In this document: positions 1 to 4,157 of the stretch, one piece after another
Position numbering within the stretch: the stretch's first letter is position 1
Layout: each line of letters begins with the position of its first letter
Assembly: GCA_041612095.1 (NCBI GenBank)
Contig: JBFJJW010000177.1
Coordinates: 1 to 6,596, forward strand
Length of the DNA stretch: 6,596 nucleotides
Direction: 5' to 3'
Source: Solimonas sp041612095
GTDB lineage: Bacteria; Pseudomonadota; Gammaproteobacteria; Nevskiales; Nevskiaceae
Position numbers and translations under genes: made by a program
Notes under the pieces: generated by a model
The model's database searches: none
Told to the model about the DNA's origin: nothing
Seen by the model: the letters and a program-made list of their open reading frames with translations, nothing else

Positions 1-1208
1 ACCACCAGATCCGCGTCCTGCTCGATACCGCCGGACTCGCGCAAATCGGCCATCCGCGGTCGCTTGTTGTCACGTTGCTCCACGCCGCGATTGAGCTGGG
101 ACAGCGCAATGACCGGTACCGCCAGCTCCTTGGCCAGCGCCTTCAGGCTGCGTGATATCTCGGAGATTTCATTGGTCCGGTTATCCTTGGTGCCGGGAAC
201 CTGCATCAGCTGGATGTAATCGACCACGATCAGGCCAAGGCCATGACGCGACTTGATGCGCCTTGCGCGCGCGCGCAACTCCAGCGGTGACAGCGCGCCG
301 GTCTCGTCGATGTACAACGGCGCCTCGCGAATCAGGCTGCCCTGGGAAACCAGTCGGTCCCAGTCCCGGTCCTCCAGCTCACCACTACGCAACTTGCCCA
401 TCGGGATGCGCGCAAATGAAGCGACCATACGCAAGGCCAGCTGTTCCGCCGGCATTTCCATGCTGAATACGGCCGCAGGTTTCTTCTCGTAGAGCGCGAC
501 GTGTTCGGCGACGTTGAGCGCAAAGCTGGTCTTACCCATCGCGGGTCGACCGGCCAGAATCACCAGATCACCTGGATGCAGTCCGGTCGTCTTCAGATCA
601 AAGTCGGTAAAGCCGGTCGGCAGGCCGGAGAGCCCGCCCGGATTCTTGCGTAGATCGTCGATCTTGCGCTCAAGCCCGTCCATCAACTCCGGCAACGCGA
701 AGTAGGTCGAGCGCGCATGCTCAGCGCGCGAGCGCAGGGCGAATACCCGCTGCTCGGCAACGTCCAGCAACTCGGCGTAGTTGCGGCCGTCGGCGCGATA
801 GCCGAGATCGGCAATTTCGCCGCCCACGGTCACCAGCGCGCGCAACACAGAGCGCTCACGCACAATCTCCGCATAGGCCTGCACGTTGGAAGCACTCGGC
901 GTGTCGTTGGCCAGCGTGCCCAGATATCCGAGCCCGCCCGCAGCCTCGAGCTTGCCTTGCGCCTTCAGATGCTCGGAAAGCGTAATGAAATCGCAAGGGC
1001 GATTGCTGCCGACCAGCTCGCAGATTGCGCGGTAGATCAGCTGGTGATCCGCGCTATAGAAATCGTCCGGGGACAGGCGATCCGCCAGATCGTTCCACCC
1101 ACTGTTGTCCAACATGAGACCGCCAAGCACGGATTGCTCCGCCTCCAGCGAATGCGGGGGCAGCTTGGGTTGTTGCTGGAGTTTCAACGGTGCGCTCATC
1201 GTCGGCAT
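1..1208 (-). CDS. dnaB: Replicative DNA helicase DnaB (C-terminus cut by window edge)
   Basis: Hexameric 5'-3' helicase that unwinds the chromosome at the replication fork and recruits primase DnaG; cytoplasmic. 402 residues are visible; about 60-70 are missing compared with E. coli DnaB (471). The N-terminal primase-interacting domain spans about residues 18-120 (PHSLEAEQSVLGG near its start), followed by a linker to about 170. The RecA-like domain starts with GLPTGFTDFD (195-204), then Walker A GRPAMGKTS (220-228), FSMEMP (248-253), Walker B IVVDYIQLM (327-335, Asp330), LSQLNRGVEQR (369-379) and DLRESGGIEQDADLV at the edge. The arginine-finger region lies outside the window. I chose ATG at 1208 because GGAG sits 5 nt upstream; an in-frame ATG at 1199 is possible. 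No intein interrupts the visible motifs. It follows rplI after a terminator, so it probably has its own promoter. Identification is secure from motifs and position. Confidence 0.97.
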   Translation of the reverse strand, partial: MPTMSAPLKLQQQPKLPPHSLEAEQSVLGGLMLDNSGWNDLADRLSPDDFYSADHQLIYRAICELVGSNRPCDFITLSEHLKAQGKLEAAGGLGYLGTLANDTPSASNVQAYAEIVRERSVLRALVTVGGEIADLGYRADGRNYAELLDVAEQRVFALRSRAEHARSTYFALPELMDGLERKIDDLRKNPGGLSGLPTGFTDFDLKTTGLHPGDLVILAGRPAMGKTSFALNVAEHVALYEKKPAAVFSMEMPAEQLALRMVASFARIPMGKLRSGELEDRDWDRLVSQGSLIREAPLYIDETGALSPLELRARARRIKSRHGLGLIVVDYIQLMQVPGTKDNRTNEISEISRSLKALAKELAVPVIALSQLNRGVEQRDNKRPRMADLRESGGIEQDADLV

Positions 1209-1216
1209 TGTCGCTC

Positions 1217-1232
1217 CGCCGTGCGAACGGCG
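1217..1232 (-). promoter_or_regulatory. Hairpin touching the dnaB Shine-Dalgarno
   Basis: In the minus-strand direction CGCCGT and ACGGCG form a 6-bp GC-rich stem around a TCGC loop. Its last base is the first G of the dnaB GGAG ribosome binding site (1217-1214), so folding could limit access to it. A -10-like CATACT (1240-1235, 4/6 matches) lies just upstream without a recognisable -35. If transcription started about 7 nt after that box, the hairpin would be incomplete in the mRNA. The inverted repeat is seen; a regulatory role is inference. Confidence 0.3.
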
Positions 1233-1245
1233 AAAGTATGGCGAT

Positions 1246-1277
1246 AGAAACAAACCGGCCCGCACAGGGCGGGCCGG
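1246..1277 (-). terminator. Rho-independent terminator after rplI
   Basis: An 8-bp perfect GC stem (CCGGCCCG at 1277-1270 pairing with CGGGCCGG at 1262-1255 on the minus strand, 7-nt loop) is followed directly by TTTGTTTCT (1254-1246). It lies 23 nt after the rplI stop and before dnaB, so it should end the rpsF-rpsR-rplI transcript. The plus-strand side has no T-run, so the signal is one-directional. Some readthrough into dnaB is possible because the T-run is interrupted. Confidence 0.85.
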
Positions 1278-1299
1278 ATGATCAACCTTGCATCGCGAT

Positions 1300-1758
1300 T
1301 CAGGCCTGCGGCTTGTCTTCAACCACCACTACAGTGACGCTGGTCTCAACCTCGGAGTGCAACCGCACGCCGATCACATAGCTACCCAGCTGACGGATGG
1401 TACCGCTAACCAGGTCGATCTCGCCCTTGTTCAGGGTGAGTCCCTGTGCCTCGGCGGCGCGTACGATGTCGGCCGGATGCACGGCGCCGTACAGCTTGCC
1501 TTCTTCGGCGGCCAGCATGCGCAGCGTCACCGTCTTGCCCGCCAGCTGTTCAGCGCGCATTTTTGCTGCGCTGAGGCTCTCGTTGGCCTTCTTCAGCAGC
1601 TCGGCCTTGCGGGCCTCGAACACCTTGCGGTTGGCCTCGGTAGCCGGCAGCGCCTTGCCCTGTGGCAACAGGTAGTTACGGCCAAAGCCAGGCTTGACGT
1701 CGACCGTGTCGCCCAGGTCGCCGAGCTTCTTGATCTTTTCGAGCAGAATCACATTCAT
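1300..1758 (-). CDS. rplI: 50S ribosomal protein L9
   Basis: L9 binds 23S rRNA near the base of the L1 stalk and extends from the large subunit; it helps to maintain reading-frame fidelity. The 152-residue product is close to the family length (149 in E. coli). The N-terminal rRNA-binding domain (1-50) has MNVILLEKIKKLGDLGD and the conserved glycine/aromatic stretch PGFGRNYLLPQGKALPAT. A long charged helix (about 41-75, FEARKAELLKK) leads to the C-terminal domain (about 80-148) with GKLYGAVHPADI and HSEVETSVTVVVVE. ATG at 1758 has GGAG 8 nt upstream. It lies 12 nt after the rpsR stop in the same transcript, and a terminator follows it. The identification is certain; nothing is unusual in the protein. 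Confidence 0.98.
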   Translation of the reverse strand: MNVILLEKIKKLGDLGDTVDVKPGFGRNYLLPQGKALPATEANRKVFEARKAELLKKANESLSAAKMRAEQLAGKTVTLRMLAAEEGKLYGAVHPADIVRAAEAQGLTLNKGEIDLVSGTIRQLGSYVIGVRLHSEVETSVTVVVVEDKPQA

Positions 1759-1770
1759 GAAGCGCGCTCC

Positions 1771-2001
1771 TTACAGGTGACGATCGGTGTACGGCAGCAA
1801 CGCCAGAAAGCGCGCGCGCTTGATCGCCAGCGACAGCTCACGCTGATAGCGCGAACGGGTGCCGGTGATACGGGCCGGAACGATCTTGCCGTTCTCGGAG
1901 ATATAACCTTTCAGCGTGTTGAGATCCTTGTAGTCGATCTCAGGAGCGCCTTCAGCGCTGAACTTGCAAGACTTCTTGCGGCGATAGAATTGCTGTGCCA
2001 T
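1771..2001 (-). CDS. rpsR: 30S ribosomal protein S18
   Basis: S18 pairs with S6 and binds the central domain (platform) of 16S rRNA in the small subunit. The product has 76 residues (75 in E. coli) and the family signature EIDYKDLNTLKGYISENGKI (21-40), then VPARITGTRSRYQRELSLAIKRAR and the C-terminal LALLPYTDRH. The N-terminus is basic (YRRKKSCKF). ATG at 2001 lies only 3 nt after the rpsF stop. Its Shine-Dalgarno AGGAG is inside the last rpsF codons, 8 nt before the start, which suggests coupled synthesis of the S6 and S18 partners. No priB-like gene lies between the two, unlike in E. coli. Confidence 0.98.
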   Translation of the reverse strand: MAQQFYRRKKSCKFSAEGAPEIDYKDLNTLKGYISENGKIVPARITGTRSRYQRELSLAIKRARFLALLPYTDRHL

Positions 2002-2004
2002 GGC

Positions 2005-2454
2005 TTAGGCTCCTGCTTCAACGTTGACTTCATCGGCATCCGAGGAGCCGCCTTCTTCATCGGCGCTCGAACGGTCACCATCTTCTGCACCGTCCTCGTG
2101 ACGTGCGCGGAATTCACCCGGCTTCTTCTCTTCGTCGGGCACCTTGAACAGCGCCGACTGCTCGGTTATCGCCGCATCGGTGCGAATAACCAGCTTGCGG
2201 ATGACCGCATCGTTGAAGCGGAACGCATTCTCGAGCTCGGCCAGCGTGGCGTCGCTAATTTCGACGTTCATCAGCACATAGTGGGCCTTGTGGGCCTTGG
2301 CGATCGGATATGCCAGCTGGCGGCGACCCCAATCTTCCAGACGATGAACCTGGCCTTCGCCGGCCTGGATCATGTTCTTGTAACGCTCGATCATGGCCGG
2401 AACCTGTTCGCTCTGATCCGGGTGCACCATGACCACAATTTCGTAATGACGCAT
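2005..2454 (-). CDS. rpsF: 30S ribosomal protein S6 with long acidic tail
   Basis: S6 forms a heterodimer with S18 and binds the 16S rRNA platform. The 149-residue product starts with the near-invariant MRHYEIVVMVHPDQSEQV. Residues 38-63 (HRLEDWGRRQLAYPIAKAHKAHYVLMNVE region) and FRFNDAVIRKLVIRT (78-92) match the E. coli protein closely. The globular domain ends near 100. Residues 107-149 are a low-complexity tail with 16 Asp/Glu against 5 Lys/Arg, ending in EAGA. E. coli S6 also has an acidic tail, ending in Glu residues that RimK extends; this one lacks terminal Glu. ATG at 2454 has AGGGAG 6 nt upstream. A TTG one codon earlier is in frame but would give MM and a poorer spacing. It is the first gene of the rpsF-rpsR-rplI unit, and its leader may be a regulatory target of S6:S18. 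Confidence 0.98.
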   Translation of the reverse strand: MRHYEIVVMVHPDQSEQVPAMIERYKNMIQAGEGQVHRLEDWGRRQLAYPIAKAHKAHYVLMNVEISDATLAELENAFRFNDAVIRKLVIRTDAAITEQSALFKVPDEEKKPGEFRARHEDGAEDGDRSSADEEGGSSDADEVNVEAGA

Positions 2455-2530
2455 CAATAACTCCCTGTGAACATTGGCTTTAATTCCAATGGCCCCCGCA
2501 TCGGCAAACGCCAGATGAATGGAGCAAGGT
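2455..2530 (-). promoter_or_regulatory. rpsF leader with two hairpins; candidate S6:S18 autoregulatory element
   Basis: Between the terminator after rlmB and the rpsF start, the minus strand can form two stem-loops. The upstream one (2517-2499) pairs CATC-GGC with GCC-GATG around a GTTT loop with one bulged T, and contains CCG. The downstream one (2491-2472) is a perfect 6-bp stem, CATTGG/CCAATG, with an 8-nt loop, ending 5 nt before the AGGGAG ribosome binding site. In E. coli and many bacteria an S6:S18 complex represses translation by binding an rpsF leader structure with an exposed CCG. That this leader is such an element is inference; I cannot match the full consensus. Promoter signals are weak: TATACC at 2533-2528 without a good -35, or TTGCCG (2506-2501) with a poor -10. 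Confidence 0.35.
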
Positions 2531-2561
2531 ATAAGAAACCCACGCCGAGGCTCGACGCGGG
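2531..2561 (-). terminator. Rho-independent terminator after rlmB
   Basis: On the minus strand positions 2561-2539 fold into a 10-bp stem (two G-T wobbles, the rest Watson-Crick) with a 3-nt loop. It begins with CCCGCG and ends with CGTGGG. TTTCTTAT (2538-2531) follows immediately. The stem begins about 50 nt after the rlmB stop and would separate rlmB from the ribosomal-protein genes. The T-run is interrupted by one C and one A, so termination may be partial. Confidence 0.75.
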
Positions 2562-2610
2562 GGCGCGAATCTTAGGTGAATCAGCGGCTTAATGCAATTG
2601 GCCGCTACGC

Positions 2611-3366
2611 TCAGCGGGCCTTTCCCTTGGCCGGGAGCTGGCGCTGGCGCCACGCCTCGTAAAGGCATACTGCGGTTGCCACCGATACATTGAGGCTCTC
2701 TGTTTTGCCCTGCATCGGAATCCGGATCAGGCGATCGCAGGTTTCACGCGTGAGGCGGCGCAGCCCCTCCCCCTCCGCGCCCATGACCAGCACGGTTGGC
2801 CCCGTGAGATCGACCTGGTAGAGCGTCTCCGTGGCCTCGCCTGCGAGGCCCGTCAGCCAGTACCCAAGCGTCTTCAAGCGCTCGAGGCTGCGCGCAAGAT
2901 TGGTTACGGCCACCAAGGGCACGCGTTCGGCGCTACCGGCCGCACTCTTGCGCGCCACTGCCGTAAGCCCGGCGCTGCGATCCCGCGGAATGATGACGGC
3001 ATCTACGCCGACGGCCTCGGCAGTGCGCAGACAGGCACCCAGATTATGGGGGTCCTGCACGCCGTCTAGCGCCAGCAGCAGCCGCGGACCGTCTGCAGGC
3101 CGATACAGCGAGTCCTCTGCGTCAAATGCCTTCTCCGGCACCAGTGCCAGTACGCCCTGATGCCGCAGCTCAGGCGCCTTCAAATCCAGTTCCGAGCGGG
3201 AAACCACGCGCACTCGAACCTCAAACTCCTGCGCCAGAGCGTGAATCCGCCGCGCGCGCTCATCCTTGCGCGTATCCGCCAGCAAGATTTCAAACGGCTT
3301 GTCGTTGGCATCCTCCAGCGCGGCAAGCACCGCGTGGAATCCGCCGATCAATGTGGACTTGGCCAA
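2611..3366 (-). CDS. rlmB: 23S rRNA (guanosine-2251-2'-O)-methyltransferase RlmB
   Basis: SPOUT-family enzyme that uses S-adenosylmethionine to methylate the ribose of G2251 in the P-loop of 23S rRNA. The 251-residue product matches the family length (about 245). The N-terminal SpoU substrate-binding domain (about 5-80) begins with LIGGFHAVLAALE. The knotted catalytic domain has motif 1 LDGVQDPHNLGACLRTAEAVG (100-120, with Asn108 and Arg114), motif 2 VLVMGAEGEGLRR (192-204, Glu198) and motif 3 IPMQGKTESLNVSVATAV (216-233, Asn226), which form the SAM pocket in the trefoil knot. The start is an inferred TTG at 3366: an in-frame stop lies two codons upstream, no in-frame ATG occurs before residue 195, and the family N-terminus aligns from here. 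No strong Shine-Dalgarno is visible, so expression may be low. Hairpins flank the gene on both sides. The related TrmH/TrmL families are less likely given the N-terminal domain and context. Confidence 0.94.
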   Translation of the reverse strand: MAKSTLIGGFHAVLAALEDANDKPFEILLADTRKDERARRIHALAQEFEVRVRVVSRSELDLKAPELRHQGVLALVPEKAFDAEDSLYRPADGPRLLLALDGVQDPHNLGACLRTAEAVGVDAVIIPRDRSAGLTAVARKSAAGSAERVPLVAVTNLARSLERLKTLGYWLTGLAGEATETLYQVDLTGPTVLVMGAEGEGLRRLTRETCDRLIRIPMQGKTESLNVSVATAVCLYEAWRQRQLPAKGKAR

Positions 3367-3409
3367 AACTCAGGTCTCTTCAGTACGCTGCTTCTGCAAC
3401 CGGGGACGC

Positions 3410-3443
3410 AAACACATCGCCCCCGCAGTGCGGGGGCGATGTG
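3410..3443 (-). terminator. Perfect 14-bp hairpin between the lipoprotein gene and rlmB
   Basis: CACATCGCCCCCGC (minus strand 3443-3430) pairs without mismatch with its complement at 3426-3413 around a 3-nt loop. It starts 18 nt after the stop of the OmpA-family gene. Only TTT (3412-3410) follows before GC-rich sequence, so it is a weaker intrinsic terminator than the stem suggests. It may act as a partial terminator that lets some transcription reach rlmB, or as a barrier to 3' exonucleases that stabilises the rnr-lipoprotein mRNA. I found no convincing rlmB promoter in the 46 nt that remain before its start. Confidence 0.6.
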
Positions 3444-3461
3444 CCAATTACGGAACAGCGG

Positions 3462-4157
3462 TTAGCCACCCAGGTACGGAGGCGGCGTCCAAGCCTGCTG
3501 CTCCTGCCCTTCGATCACCGGCTTGATCACGATGTCGACCCGGCGATTGCGCGGCTCCTTGACGTTGTCCCCGGTGCGCACCAGGGGTTCACGCTCGCCG
3601 CGGCCTTCCTGGCGAACGCGGCTGGCGAGCACGCCCTGGCCGCTGAGGTAGCTGGCTACCGCCGCCGCGCGCCGCTCGGAAAGTCCCTGATTGTGGCTGT
3701 CGCTGCCGGAGGTATCGGTATGACCGACGACGTGAATTACCGTCTTGTCGTAATCCTTCAGGATGCCGGCAATCTTGGTGTAGGTGTTCATCGCCTCCGG
3801 ACGCATCTGCGCGCTATTGAGGTCAAAGCTGACATCGCTGGCGATACCAATCTTCAGTGCATCACCTGACAGGCGGGTGATGTTGAGCTCATTGCGAGCA
3901 GCCTCCGCCGCCAGATCGCGCTGCAACTGTGCATGCTGCTTGTCCATGTAGTTGCCCACCGCACCGCCGGCCATCGCGCCGACCACGGCACCGACGATCG
4001 GCGCCCCGCGCGCGTGGCTGACCTGATTCCCGGCAACGGCGCCGAGCACGGCACCGATGGCGGCACCGGTCTTCGCACGGCGGTTCGGATCGTCGGTTGC
4101 GCAAGACGACAAACCAGCGGCCAGGGCCACTACAACTAGCAGACGAGCGTGTTTCAT
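3462..4157 (-). CDS. OmpA-family glycine-zipper lipoprotein (YiaD-like)
   Basis: Probable outer-membrane lipoprotein that anchors the envelope to peptidoglycan. The 231-residue product has a signal peptide (MKHARLLVVVALAAG) with lipobox LSSC, Cys19 being the lipidation site. Residue +2 is Ala, not Asp, so sorting to the outer membrane is expected. Residues 30-70 are a Gly/Ala-rich glycine zipper (GAAIGAVLGAVAG, GAVVGAMAGGAVG) likely to insert in or associate with membrane. The OmpA C-terminal domain (about 105-213) carries SFDLNSA, VVGHTDTSG (143-151, Asp148), GLSERRAAAVASYL and NRRVDIVI (204-211, Arg206), the residues that bind diaminopimelate in this family. The tail is proline-rich. The ATG overlaps the rnr stop as ATGA, with AGGAAG 5 nt upstream inside rnr, so translation is probably coupled. 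The domain layout is the same as E. coli YiaD; a precise role is not known. Confidence 0.92.
   Translation of the reverse strand: MKHARLLVVVALAAGLSSCATDDPNRRAKTGAAIGAVLGAVAGNQVSHARGAPIVGAVVGAMAGGAVGNYMDKQHAQLQRDLAAEAARNELNITRLSGDALKIGIASDVSFDLNSAQMRPEAMNTYTKIAGILKDYDKTVIHVVGHTDTSGSDSHNQGLSERRAAAVASYLSGQGVLASRVRQEGRGEREPLVRTGDNVKEPRNRRVDIVIKPVIEGQEQQAWTPPPYLGG

Noticed and set aside
1..1208. Intein or insertion in dnaB, a common intein host
   Set aside because: Walker A, Walker B and the following motifs are contiguous with normal spacing in the visible part.
717..1247. Plus-strand open frame of 176 codons opposite dnaB
   Set aside because: It is antisense to the conserved N-terminal domain of DnaB, and its composition (Arg, Gln, Leu-rich) is that of a shadow frame.
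2002..2004. priB between rpsF and rpsR, as in E. coli
   Set aside because: Only 3 nt separate the two genes.
2455..2457. rpsF start at TTG 2457
   Set aside because: The next codon is an ATG that gives the near-invariant MRHYEIV start at the better distance from AGGGAG.
1288..2460. Plus-strand open frame of 390 codons opposite rplI, rpsR and rpsF
   Set aside because: It is fully antisense to three unmistakable ribosomal protein genes, has no recognisable domain and no visible Shine-Dalgarno. Long antisense frames are common in GC-rich coding DNA.
3126..3869. Plus-strand open frame of 247 codons over rlmB and the OmpA-family gene
   Set aside because: It crosses a strong hairpin and two well-identified genes on the other strand, and shows no family motif.
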